Of a stretch of 64,000 bases of DNA, positions 25,286-33,499 are shown in pieces. Both the position numbers and the translations under genes were made by a program. The DNA is taken from assembly GCF_025144465.1 (NCBI RefSeq), contig NZ_CP083553.1:3341001-3405000 (forward strand). Direction: 5' to 3'. The first letter of the stretch is position 1. Every line of letters starts with the position of its first letter. The notes under the pieces are model-generated. The model was not told where the DNA came from, made no database searches, and worked only from the letters and a program-made list of their open reading frames with translations. This stretch comes from Leisingera sp. S132. GTDB taxonomy: Bacteria > Pseudomonadota > Alphaproteobacteria > Rhodobacterales > Rhodobacteraceae.

Positions 25286-26197
25286 TCAACGGTAGAGCGC
25301 GGACTTGAGGTAGCGCAGGCCGGTGTCGATCACCACGGTGACCACCCGCTTGCCCGGCCCCAGCGCCCGCGCCCGCTGCAGCGCCGCCCGGATGTTGGCG
25401 CCTGAGGTGATGCCGCCCAGCAATCCCTCCTGCTGCGCCAGCATACGGGCTGCGGCAAAGGCGTCCTCGTCCCGGACCGGCACCACATCGTCAACCAGAT
25501 CGCGGCGCAGGATCTTGGGCAGGAAGGAGAGGCCGATCCCCTCCAGCTGGTGGGTGCCGCTGGTGTCGCCGCCCGACAGGTTGCGCACGTGGTAGGGCTC
25601 GATGGCAATAACGCGGGTTTCGGGGTTCACCTCCTTCAGCACCTCTGCATTGCCGGAGATGCAGCCGCCGCCGCCGGTGGCCATGACAAATTCATCCACC
25701 CGCCCGTCCAGCTGCGACAGGATCTCCCGCGCCATACCGTGGTAGCCGCGTTTGTTGTCCATGTTGTTCACCTGATCGGTCCAGAACACGCCCGGTTCCG
25801 CCGCCAGTTCCCTGGCCCGCGCAATGGTGCGGTCGATCACGCTGGCGGTCAGGATGCCGCCCTCGGCGTGGATGATCTCCACCTCGGCGCCATAGGCGCG
25901 CATGGTCTGCAGCTTCTCCTCCGAGAACGCGTTGGAGGAGACGAAATGCGCGCGGTAGCCGCGGGTGGCGCAGACCATCGCCAGCGAGCTGCCGGTGCTG
26001 CCGCCGGTGTATTCCACCACCCTGCCGCCGGGTTTCAGATCGCCGCGCCGCTCCGCCCCTTTGATCATCGACAGCGCCATCCGGTCCTTCATGCTGCCGG
26101 TGGGATTGGCGCCTTCCCATTTCACCCAGACCTCTGCCATGTCCGGGGTGGTCAGATGCTTCAATTGAACAAGCGGCGTGTTTCCGATGGCGTTCAT
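25286..26197 (-). CDS. PLP-dependent cysteine synthase-like enzyme
   Basis: A 303-residue fold-type II PLP enzyme. GNTPLVQL opens it, and the PLP lysine lies in NPTGSMKDRMA (about residue 38). The substrate loop is EYTGGSTGSS and the phosphate loop is ATGGGGCISGN. ATG 26197 is used, as an upstream TTG at 26233 adds nothing conserved. It lies divergent from an HxlR regulator with a shared two-site palindrome, unlike most cysK genes, so it may act in a specialised or detoxifying role. Confidence 0.9.
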   Translation of the reverse strand: MNAIGNTPLVQLKHLTTPDMAEVWVKWEGANPTGSMKDRMALSMIKGAERRGDLKPGGRVVEYTGGSTGSSLAMVCATRGYRAHFVSSNAFSEEKLQTMRAYGAEVEIIHAEGGILTASVIDRTIARARELAAEPGVFWTDQVNNMDNKRGYHGMAREILSQLDGRVDEFVMATGGGGCISGNAEVLKEVNPETRVIAIEPYHVRNLSGGDTSGTHQLEGIGLSFLPKILRRDLVDDVVPVRDEDAFAAARMLAQQEGLLGGITSGANIRAALQRARALGPGKRVVTVVIDTGLRYLKSALYR

Positions 26198-26224
26198 GCT
26201 GCGGGTCTCCCTTGCTGTGCGACT

Positions 26225-26273
26225 CACTTTCAAATTTAAAGTGACTATGCAGAGGTGACTTTCATTTTGAAAG
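26225..26273. promoter_or_regulatory. Twin palindromic operators between the cysteine synthase-like gene and the HxlR gene
   Basis: CACTTTCAAATTTAAAGTG (26225-26243) and CTTTCATTTTGAAAG (26259-26273) are two versions of one imperfect palindrome, centred 32 bp apart (three helical turns). They should bind the divergent HxlR-type regulator. Confidence 0.7.
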
Positions 26274-26315
26274 CCATTAAATGCAAAGGGCAGGAAAACT
26301 CACCGGAGCCGCGCC

Positions 26316-26705
26316 ATGACCCAGCCGCAGACCCAATTCCGCTCGCGCTGTTCGATTGCCCGCACGCTGGATGTGCTGGGGGACAAGTGGACGCTTTTGG
26401 TGGTGCGCGACCTGATGTGGCACGGCAAGCATACGTTCCAGGAGCTGCAGGCAAGCGAGGAGCATATCGCTGCCAACCTGCTGTCAGAGCGGCTGAAGCG
26501 GCTGATGGCACTGGGGCTGGTGACGCGCGAAGCCTATCAGGACCGGCCGGTGCGCTACCGCTATGCGCTGACGGAGGCGGGCCGCAGCCTGGAGCCCCTG
26601 CTGCTGCAGATCATGGGCTGGGGCCACGCGCATCTGGGCGGCGGATTGTATGACCCGCAAACCGGGCGCACGGTGGCGGACGCTACCGCCGATGGGCCGC
26701 GATAA
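26316..26705 (+). CDS. HxlR-family winged-helix regulator
   Basis: A 129-residue HxlR/DUF24 protein. The N-terminal Cys in RSRCSIARTLDVLGDKW (Cys 12) is at the place where redox-sensing HxlR proteins carry their single cysteine. HTFQELQASEEHIAANLLSERL is the recognition-helix region and RYRYALTEAG the wing. It probably controls the cysteine synthase-like gene through the twin palindrome. Its 3' end overlaps the convergent GNAT gene by 23 bp. Confidence 0.92.
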   Translation: MTQPQTQFRSRCSIARTLDVLGDKWTLLVVRDLMWHGKHTFQELQASEEHIAANLLSERLKRLMALGLVTREAYQDRPVRYRYALTEAGRSLEPLLLQIMGWGHAHLGGGLYDPQTGRTVADATADGPR

Positions 26706-27402
26706 GCCTGCTTAGGCTCTGTTTCTGCTGCCCCTCAGCGTCGAAATTGCCGGGATCGAGCCATTCGGCATAAGCCGCCTCCAGCCGCGGCCATTCGCTG
26801 TCCAGCACCGCAAACCAGGCGGTGTCGCGGTTGCGGCCCTTATAGACGACGGCCTGGCGGAACAGCCCCTCATAGGTGAAGCCCAGCCGCTCTGCCGCCC
26901 GGCAGGAGGGCGCGTTCAGCGCGTCGCATTTCCACTCATAGCGGCGGTAGCCGAGGTCGTTGAACACCCGCGCCATCATCAGGAACATCGCCTCTGTCGC
27001 GGCGGGCGTGCGCTGCAGGGAAGGTGCATAGGTGATGCCGCCGACCTCGACCACGCCATGTTCGGGCTTGATCCGCATGTAGCTGGCCACCCCTTCGGCC
27101 CGGCCGCTGGCGCCGTTGACGATAGCGAAATAAGGCTGCGCATCAACGCCGCTGGCCCCCTGGATCCAGGCGTGCAGCCCGGCTTCGGTGCCAAACGGCC
27201 CCCAGGGAATATAGGTCCAGATCGCGCCGCTGGGGTCCTGACTGAAGGCGGCAAACAGATCCGCAGTGTGGCGCGCGGCGTCCAGCGGCTCAACCCGGCA
27301 ATAGCGGCCTGTCAGACCCTCGTGGCCGGGAAGGCGCGCGCCCTGCCAGTCCGGCAGCGCAGCACCGATGGGCTGGCCGTGGTCATTGAAATACTCGGTC
27401 AT
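26683..27402 (-). CDS. GNAT-family N-acetyltransferase (RimJ/RimL-like)
   Basis: From ATG 27402 (AAAGGA upstream) it encodes 239 residues. After an N-terminal extension, the GNAT core includes YRRYEWKCDALNAPSCRAAERLGFTYEG, split here over residues about 165-195, with the acetyl-CoA-binding region and the A-x2-RLGF motif. This subfamily includes ribosomal-protein and aminoglycoside acetyltransferase-like enzymes. Convergent with the HxlR gene, overlapping by 23 bp. Confidence 0.88.
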   Translation of the reverse strand: MTEYFNDHGQPIGAALPDWQGARLPGHEGLTGRYCRVEPLDAARHTADLFAAFSQDPSGAIWTYIPWGPFGTEAGLHAWIQGASGVDAQPYFAIVNGASGRAEGVASYMRIKPEHGVVEVGGITYAPSLQRTPAATEAMFLMMARVFNDLGYRRYEWKCDALNAPSCRAAERLGFTYEGLFRQAVVYKGRNRDTAWFAVLDSEWPRLEAAYAEWLDPGNFDAEGQQKQSLSRLIAAHRR

Positions 27403-27511
27403 GGTCTGATCCTTTGCGTTCCCGGCAGGCAGTTTCCGCACGCCGGTCTGCCTGCAAACCGGCCCAGCGCAAACGTCCGGAAAGTGAAAATTTTCCCAGA
27501 CCAGTCAGAGC

Positions 27512-29008
27512 CTAACTGCCGTAAACCGCGCCCCAGCGTTCGATCAGCTGCTGCTGCAGCTGCTTGGCCCGGCGGTTCCAGCTCTTGGCGCCCTGGGGGC
27601 GCTCGCGCTGCGCCCGGGTCAGGCGGTCGCGGGTCTTCTGGTCCGCACTGAAGATGGCAAAGGCCAGCACGGTGCCATCTGCCGCGGTCATGAAGCCGCC
27701 GAGACCGGAGACGAAGTTCAGCGTGCCGGTCTTGGCAGCGACCTTGATCGGGTGCCCTTTGATGATGCGGCCCTTGGCGTCGCGCATCTGGAAAGATTTC
27801 AAGAGCGGTTTCAGCTGGCCCGCCTTATAGGCTGCCACCAGCGCGCCGGTCAGATCCGCCGGTGTCATCCGGGAATCTTCGCCAAGGCCGGAGTGATCCA
27901 CCAGCCGGCTGCCGGACATGCCGTATTTGGCCGCGGCCCAGCGGCTCATCTCCGCTGCTGACGCCTTGAGCGAGGCCGGGCGGCCGGCGCGGGCCGCGGT
28001 TGCGGACATGCCGATCATCTCTGCCATCAGGTTGTTGGAATATTTCAGCATCGCCTTTAGCAGCACATCCAGCGGCGGGCTGTGGTGCTGAGCCAGCAGG
28101 GCGGCTGAGGGCAGCGCGCGGGTCTCCTTGGGCTTCGGCAGCTTGATGCCGTTTGCCCGCGCCATGGTGCGGAACACGTCCCCCGCATACGCGGCCGGGT
28201 TGCGCACCGGCAGCCAGCGGGAGCCGCCCTTGCCCAGCGCCTTGGAGGCGACGGTCCAGTGGTCCACACCGCTTTTTTCCGCATAGGTGAAGACCGGCAC
28301 CGCGCGGGACTGGATCTCCATCCGGGCGGTGGCGACCTCGGGGCGGTATTTCTCGGTGCGGGCGTCCATGGTGATCGCCCAGCCGCCGCTGGCGGCGCGC
28401 TTCCACTCGAAATGCACCCGGTTGAAGTTCAGCGAGATGCCGGAAACCGCAGGGGAATAGCCGACATGATCGGGCTGGTCCGGGTCGATGGTTTTAACGA
28501 TGGGCAGCGCGCCGTCCCAGATCAGGAACTTGCCGCGCACCTCGCGCACGCCGGCGGTCTTCAGCGATTTTGCCAGCAGCGCCAGATGATCGGTGTTCAA
28601 GAGCGGGTCGCCGCCGCCCGCCAGGATCAGGTCGCCGTTCACCACGCCGCCCGCAACACCGCCGGTGGCCAGGATGCGGGTCTCGAACCGGTGGTCCGCC
28701 CCCAGCACGTCCAGCGCGTAAAGCGCGGTCAGCGCCTTGGCGACGCTGGCAGGCGGCAGGGCCTGGGTGCCGCCGGAGGATTCCAGCACTTGGCCGGTCT
28801 TCACATCCGCCACCGCGCAGACCGCCTCGCCGCGCAGCCCCGCGCGTTCAATCAGCGCCTTCAGGCCGTCTGCGCCCGCCGCCAGGGAACTCACCTTGCG
28901 GGCAACAGGCCGCAGCGAAACCGCCGGCGCATTCGCCAGCGCAGAGGAGCCCGCCAAAGCGGCAAGCCCGGAAAGGAGGAATGTCCGGCGTGAAGTCATC
29001 TTGTTCAT
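27512..29008 (-). CDS. dacB: D-alanyl-D-alanine carboxypeptidase/endopeptidase, PBP4 class
   Basis: A 498-residue S13-family penicillin-binding protein. The SxxK motif is S88-V-A-K91. SNN occurs in KYSNNLMAEM. KTG is in AAKTGTLNFVSGL. The N-terminus carries an RR-containing export signal (TSRRTFLLSGLAALAG), possibly Tat. It trims or cleaves D-Ala crosslinks of peptidoglycan in the periplasm. Two nearby ATGs (29008, 28999) are possible starts, and neither has a strong ribosome site. Confidence 0.92.
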   Translation of the reverse strand: MNKMTSRRTFLLSGLAALAGSSALANAPAVSLRPVARKVSSLAAGADGLKALIERAGLRGEAVCAVADVKTGQVLESSGGTQALPPASVAKALTALYALDVLGADHRFETRILATGGVAGGVVNGDLILAGGGDPLLNTDHLALLAKSLKTAGVREVRGKFLIWDGALPIVKTIDPDQPDHVGYSPAVSGISLNFNRVHFEWKRAASGGWAITMDARTEKYRPEVATARMEIQSRAVPVFTYAEKSGVDHWTVASKALGKGGSRWLPVRNPAAYAGDVFRTMARANGIKLPKPKETRALPSAALLAQHHSPPLDVLLKAMLKYSNNLMAEMIGMSATAARAGRPASLKASAAEMSRWAAAKYGMSGSRLVDHSGLGEDSRMTPADLTGALVAAYKAGQLKPLLKSFQMRDAKGRIIKGHPIKVAAKTGTLNFVSGLGGFMTAADGTVLAFAIFSADQKTRDRLTRAQRERPQGAKSWNRRAKQLQQQLIERWGAVYGS

Positions 29009-29110
29009 TTTTAGGATCAGGAGCGGCTCTACTTCAATCCCCGATCCGCAGCTTTGCGCCGCAAGGTCCGGGCTTTTTCACACTGGCAAGTCCTGCTACC
29101 GCTGGCAGCC

Positions 29111-29938
29111 ATGTTTCAGGCAGTACTCCTCATGTTCGCGGCCATGTCAATGATCCCCGCAGGCGACCTGTGCGGGAAGCTGCTGACCGGCGCCGGGCTG
29201 GCCACGCCCGCCTTTGTCGCCTGGTCCCGCTTTGCCATCGGCACCGCGCTGATCCTGCCGTTTGTGCCGCGCCGGGCGTACTCCCTGCTGGGCGACTGGC
29301 GGCTGTGGCTGCGCGCCGGATTGCTGACCGGCGGCATCTTCTCGATCCAGCTGGCGCTGCAGACCGAACCGCTGGCCAATGTCTTTGCCGCCTTCTTCAT
29401 CGGGCCGGTGGTCAGCTACGTGCTGTCGGTGCTGTTGTTGCGCGAGCAGGCAACTGGCCTGCGCAGCCTGCTGATGGCGCTGGGGTTCCTGGGCGTGCTG
29501 GTGGTGGTGCGGCCGGGGTTCGGCGGCTCGGTCAATCTGCTCTGGGCGGTGCTGGCGGGCTGTTTCTACGGCGGCTTCCTGACCAGCTCGCGCTGGCTGG
29601 CGCATGTCGGCACACCGCTGGAGCTGAGCCTGACCCAGCTGCTGCTGCCGGCCCTGCTGATGCTGCCGCTGGGCCTCGCCAGCCTGCCGGAGTTCACCCC
29701 CGCCACCGCGGCGCTGACGGTGGGGAGTGCGGCGTTCTCGATGATGGGCAACCTCTTGCTGCTGTTTGCCTATGGCCGGGTGCAGGCGGTGAAGCTGGCG
29801 CCGATGGTCTATTTCCAGCTGGTCGCCGCGGTCGGCCTGGGCTGGGCGGTGTTCAGCCAGCTGCCGGACGCCTGGACCTGGGCCGGGCTGGCGGTGGTGC
29901 TGTCGGCCGGGCTGGCCTCAGCCCTCCTGCGGCGCTGA
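29111..29938 (+). CDS. EamA/DMT-family transporter
   Basis: A 275-residue integral membrane protein with about ten helices in two EamA repeats, such as [29 protein letters not shown] (split) and [15 protein letters not shown] in the first and [20 protein letters not shown] in the second. It is a drug/metabolite-type permease of unknown substrate. ATG 29111 gives a clean N-terminal helix. A TTG at 29054 would add a soluble leader. Overlaps nadD by 21 bp at the 3' end, tail to tail. Confidence 0.9.
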   Translation: MFQAVLLMFAAMSMIPAGDLCGKLLTGAGLATPAFVAWSRFAIGTALILPFVPRRAYSLLGDWRLWLRAGLLTGGIFSIQLALQTEPLANVFAAFFIGPVVSYVLSVLLLREQATGLRSLLMALGFLGVLVVVRPGFGGSVNLLWAVLAGCFYGGFLTSSRWLAHVGTPLELSLTQLLLPALLMLPLGLASLPEFTPATAALTVGSAAFSMMGNLLLLFAYGRVQAVKLAPMVYFQLVAAVGLGWAVFSQLPDAWTWAGLAVVLSAGLASALLRR

Positions 29939-30550
29939 CCAGCCGCCGCGGGCGCGGATTTCCGTCGAGCTGGCATCCACCATCGGCAGATTGACAAAAC
30001 ACCAGGCCGGGCTTTCGGCCTGCGCCAGCAGCTGGCTTTCGCTGCCTTTCAGCATCGCATGGCGGTAAATCCGCGCTGCCGGGGAAAACCGGGCCGAAAT
30101 CCGGTCGCCAGGCCGCGCCAGCACACCTACCGGCACCGTATCCAGGATCTGCTGCCAGTCCTTCCAACGGTGGAAATGGGTGAGGTTGTCGGCCCCCATC
30201 AGCCAGACGAACCGCACGCCCGGATGGCGGCGGCGCAGGTGGCGCAGGGTCTGGGCGGTGTAGCGGGTGCCAAGGTCCGCCTCGATGCCGCTGATGTGGA
30301 TGCGGGGGTGCTGCACCAGCGCCTCTGCCGCAGCGATCCGGCGCTGCAAAGACGCCGGCTGCCGGGTCTTCAGCGGGTTGCCGGGCGACACCAGCCAGAA
30401 CAGGTGGTCGAGCCCGAAGCGTTTCAGCGCCGCATGGGAAATCGCCGCATGGCCGCGGTGCGGCGGATCAAAGGATCCCCCCAAGAGCCCGACGGTCATG
30501 CCCGGGCGGATATGCGGCAGCTTGCAAACCATGAAGGCCTTGATGCGCAT
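29918..30550 (-). CDS. nadD: Nicotinate-nucleotide adenylyltransferase
   Basis: A 210-residue NadD. The nucleotidyltransferase signature is [25 protein letters not shown] is the substrate-binding block, and SSTEIR is the C-terminal motif (normally SST-x-IR). The enzyme adenylates nicotinate mononucleotide to deamido-NAD, complementing nadE at 50202. The ATG at 30550 is used; an internal ATG near residue 18 is also possible. Convergent overlap with the EamA gene. Confidence 0.94.
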   Translation of the reverse strand: MRIKAFMVCKLPHIRPGMTVGLLGGSFDPPHRGHAAISHAALKRFGLDHLFWLVSPGNPLKTRQPASLQRRIAAAEALVQHPRIHISGIEADLGTRYTAQTLRHLRRRHPGVRFVWLMGADNLTHFHRWKDWQQILDTVPVGVLARPGDRISARFSPAARIYRHAMLKGSESQLLAQAESPAWCFVNLPMVDASSTEIRARGGWSAPQEG

Positions 30551-30606
30551 AGTTTCCGGCTGAGATCAATCGCCACACGCACCGGTGCTGCACAACCCTG
30601 CGCAGA

Positions 30607-30636
30607 TTGCCTGAAACGCCGCTTTGGGTGTAGAAT
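30607..30636 (+). promoter_or_regulatory. Candidate sigma-70 promoter of the M15-peptidase gene
   Basis: TTGCCT (30607-30612) and TAGAAT (30631-30636) are 18 bp apart and 53 bp upstream of the start codon at 30690. Confidence 0.55.
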
Positions 30637-30689
30637 TTTATTGCGCGGGCAGTGTTTCCGGCCCGCTGGTTCCAATATGCGAGTTCACC

Positions 30690-31751
30690 ATGGCTGCCAA
30701 GCTTTCCGCCTCCGTCGGGCGCAAGGGCAAGAACCTGCCCGAAGACGTCAAAACCGTTCAACAGCTGCTGAATGCCTTTGCCGGCCAGTCCGGGATCAAG
30801 AAGGTCAAACCCGACGGCACCCCGACGCCGGTGCTGGAGAAGATGATCGGCCAGTTCCAGCAGGAGATCTGCGGCTTCAAGCCCGACTGCCGCATCGACC
30901 CTGGCAAGACCACCATCAAGAAGCTGAACGCAGGTCCCGGCAAGGCCAAGGCTGAGAAGAAGGCCAAGGAAAAACAGGACGAAAAGGCTAAGGAAGACGC
31001 CAAGGCCAAGGCGGTGAAGGCCGCCAAGGACGCGGTGATGAAGGAGGCCAAGGCCAAGTCGCTGGACAAGGGCGGCTGGGCCGCGCTGCTGGAGGAGATC
31101 GAGGACTATGCCACCTCGCTCTACGACAGTTATTTCGCCAAGGGCGCAAAAAAGGGCGAGGACCCGCAGACAGCTGCCAGGCAAGCGGCAGAGAAAGCCG
31201 CCAAGGAAGCGCAGAAGAAGGCCGCGGAAAACGTCATCAAAACCGTGGACACCGGCGGCCTGTGCAAGCCGGGCCGCCTGACGGGAAAGACGCAAGGGGT
31301 GCAGAAGAAGATCCTCGACGTGCTCTACGAGGTCTCCTCCCACTACGGCGAAACCATCCATGTGGTCTCCGGCCTGCGTGACAAGAAGGGCCAGGCCAGC
31401 GCCATGTACGGCGGCTGGAACAGCCATCTGAAGCGCGGCAGGATCTATTCCTACCTGAAAAGCAACGAGGACCTGCGGCTGGAGCTGGACGGGTTTGTGC
31501 AAGCGGGGGACAAGAAGGGTTTCATCGCGTGCATGTTCAAGAAGGCCAACTGGAAATACATCTCGCGCCACTTGTCAGGCCAGGCGGTGGATGTGACCAC
31601 CCGCACCGATCCCAAGATCATCAGCGCGCTGTCCACCTGCCTGCGCTACCTGGCGGAGCGCAACAGCGAAGGCATCAAGTGCCACCACTTCGACAACCGC
31701 AAACTGATCTACCCGGTGCCGGACAGCGTGAAGAAGAAGTGGAAGATGTGA
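30690..31751 (+). CDS. Peptidoglycan-binding/M15-like carboxypeptidase fusion
   Basis: 353 residues in three parts. Residues 1 to about 85 resemble a peptidoglycan-binding domain (VGRKGKNLPEDVKTVQQLLNA, then QEICGFKPDCRIDPGKT). Residues about 90-190 are a highly charged Lys/Glu/Ala coiled coil. Residues about 205-353 carry SRHLSGQAVDV, which fits the SxHxxGxAxD zinc motif of M15 D-Ala-D-Ala peptidases, and a C-terminal KCHHFD with the third ligand. No signal peptide is present, so a phage-like or secretion-system (effector) route is possible. It shares Lys-rich style with the nearby DUF4157 gene. Confidence 0.75.
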   Translation: MAAKLSASVGRKGKNLPEDVKTVQQLLNAFAGQSGIKKVKPDGTPTPVLEKMIGQFQQEICGFKPDCRIDPGKTTIKKLNAGPGKAKAEKKAKEKQDEKAKEDAKAKAVKAAKDAVMKEAKAKSLDKGGWAALLEEIEDYATSLYDSYFAKGAKKGEDPQTAARQAAEKAAKEAQKKAAENVIKTVDTGGLCKPGRLTGKTQGVQKKILDVLYEVSSHYGETIHVVSGLRDKKGQASAMYGGWNSHLKRGRIYSYLKSNEDLRLELDGFVQAGDKKGFIACMFKKANWKYISRHLSGQAVDVTTRTDPKIISALSTCLRYLAERNSEGIKCHHFDNRKLIYPVPDSVKKKWKM

Positions 31752-31858
31752 GGGGGACTGCCTCTGCAAAACGCGAGGGACGGGAAGAGATCGGACCTTG
31801 CCATCCCCTAGGGTTCGGCGTTCGATGCACGCATTGAGTGCAAAGAGCGGAGACCACG

Positions 31859-33253
31859 ATGCGCCTGACCGTGCCGGAGCCGAAGATTGAGTTGTATAAA
31901 GATGGTTTTGCCAAGCACGACCAGCTGAACCGGGAAGAGACCGGAGACAAACTGTCTGATCTGGTCGAACGCATCGACGACCCGCTGGTGATCGCGCTGG
32001 ACGGCGCCTGGGGGTCGGGCAAGTCGTTCTTTCTGAAATGCTGGGTGGGGGAGCATCTGAAACGGCAGGGAAACACCACCCAGACCGTCTATTTCGATGC
32101 GTTCCAGCATGATTTTCTGGATGACCCGCTGATTGCGCTGACCGGGGAGATTGCCGAACGGTTCCGAGACCCAGAAGCGGGAAAGCAGGAAACAGATCAG
32201 GCAAGAGCGTCTGCCCGCAGATCGAAATTGAAGAAATCAGCCTGGGCAGTCAGCAAAGCTGCGGGGCGCATTGGCCTCTCCGCTGTTACCTTCGGCGCCA
32301 CCGAAATCCTGAGCGGCATGGGCGACGAGATCGCCAAATCCGCAAGCGAAGAAGCCAAGGCCTTTCTCAGCAGTGACGCGGGCGACGATGAAGCCGAGAA
32401 ATTCTGGAATGCCCACGACGCCCGGATTGCCGCGATGGAGGCGTTTCGCTTGGCACTGACCGAACTGACGGAACCCGACGAAACTGGGCATCCCCAGCGC
32501 AAGCTGGTCATTGTCATCGACGAGCTGGACCGCTGCCGCCCGGACTACGCGCTGTCGCTGCTGGAGATCATCAAGCATTTCTTCAACGTGGACGGCGTGC
32601 ATTTTGTGCTGGGGGTGAATCTGACGGAGCTGCAGAATTCGGTGCGGGCGCGGTATGGGAGCGGAGTGGATGCTGAGACGTATCTGCAGAAATTCATTTC
32701 CCTGTATTTTGCAATTCCACGCAGGACAAAACCAAACAGCAAAGATGAACTGTGGGAGAATTATTTTTCCGCCCAATGCATTGCATTAGGCCTGTCGGAA
32801 GAACGAGAAACTCTTGCGATCCAAACTAAATGGATGCTGCAAGCCCTAGTTCGAGACCACCCAGTTTCCCTTAGAGACGTGGATCGCGTCCTGTCCGTCA
32901 TTGCGTTGACCCCAGAAGAATCAACACAACTGCCACCCGAAGTGAGTTTGATACTTGCAGGGCTGGCAGTAGCAAAGGCGTTACTACCGGAGAAGTACCC
33001 AAATCTGAAATATGAAGGTTTCGACCCGCGGAGTTTTAAGGAATGTTTCTCACTTGGAAACATATCCTCAAACGAAATACGTCCGCTTTACCAAGAGATA
33101 TGGAACAATGCGTTTGGGTTGACTGCGCAAGGTGCCATACTGTCAGTGGATCACAGGGGCGTTTTCGCTCGCTTGCTTAGGGCTCATGGCAACCTGACGA
33201 CATACATCAATCATCTGGCTGATTATCATCTAGAGAGATTCAAAATGACATAA
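31859..33253 (+). CDS. KAP-family P-loop NTPase
   Basis: A 464-residue KAP NTPase. Walker A is GAWGSGKSFF (about residues 51-60), and Walker B with the extended motif is IVIDELDRCRPDYAL (about 215). A moderately hydrophobic stretch at about 125-155, where many KAP proteins have membrane helices, may contact membrane. KAP proteins occur in mobile or conflict systems as well as in signalling. The start ATG 31859 follows CGGAG. Codon use and GC drop sharply after about 32690, so the C-terminal half has different origin from the NTPase core. It lies 107 bp after the M15 gene. Confidence 0.85.
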   Translation: MRLTVPEPKIELYKDGFAKHDQLNREETGDKLSDLVERIDDPLVIALDGAWGSGKSFFLKCWVGEHLKRQGNTTQTVYFDAFQHDFLDDPLIALTGEIAERFRDPEAGKQETDQARASARRSKLKKSAWAVSKAAGRIGLSAVTFGATEILSGMGDEIAKSASEEAKAFLSSDAGDDEAEKFWNAHDARIAAMEAFRLALTELTEPDETGHPQRKLVIVIDELDRCRPDYALSLLEIIKHFFNVDGVHFVLGVNLTELQNSVRARYGSGVDAETYLQKFISLYFAIPRRTKPNSKDELWENYFSAQCIALGLSEERETLAIQTKWMLQALVRDHPVSLRDVDRVLSVIALTPEESTQLPPEVSLILAGLAVAKALLPEKYPNLKYEGFDPRSFKECFSLGNISSNEIRPLYQEIWNNAFGLTAQGAILSVDHRGVFARLLRAHGNLTTYINHLADYHLERFKMT

Positions 33254-33291
33254 CCTCGGGTACTTCTTCCCAAGGCCCAAAAATCACCAGG

Positions 33292-33333
33292 GGGAAGGTC
33301 AGGCGCGGGCCGTGCCGCTGCGTGCCACGTCCC
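33292..33333 (+). repeat. 42-bp direct repeat, copy 1 (partial element)
   Basis: Identical to 35942-35983 except for one base. It starts GGGAAGGTCAGGCGCGGGCC and ends CCACGTCCC. The only difference, C to T, keeps pairing as a G-U wobble in the small GGCGCG/CGYGCC stem. It begins 38 bp after the KAP stop codon. Confidence 0.9.
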
Positions 33334-33387
33334 GGGGGACTTGCTGCATCCGTTCTGAAATAACGCAAACGGCACCACCCGGTGCAC

Positions 33388-33412
33388 AGGGGGTGCACGC
33401 TTGGCACCCCCT
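33388..33412 (+). promoter_or_regulatory. Hairpin in the upstream region of ettA
   Basis: AGGGGGTGC and GCACCCCCT form a 9-bp stem around a 7-base loop, 88 bp before the ettA start. It lacks a T-run. It could end KAP transcription or form part of the ettA leader. Confidence 0.45.
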
Positions 33413-33433
33413 CGCGCAGGCCTGCTTCCCGCA

Positions 33434-33462
33434 TTGCCCCGCCGCCGCCCATCCGCTATCAC
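33434..33462 (+). promoter_or_regulatory. Candidate promoter of ettA
   Basis: TTGCCC (33434-33439) and TATCAC (33457-33462) with 17-bp spacing, 37 bp upstream of the ettA ATG. Confidence 0.5.
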
Positions 33463-33499
33463 TCCCGCCAGCGAATTTCCCCCTTAACGGAGCGAGCAC

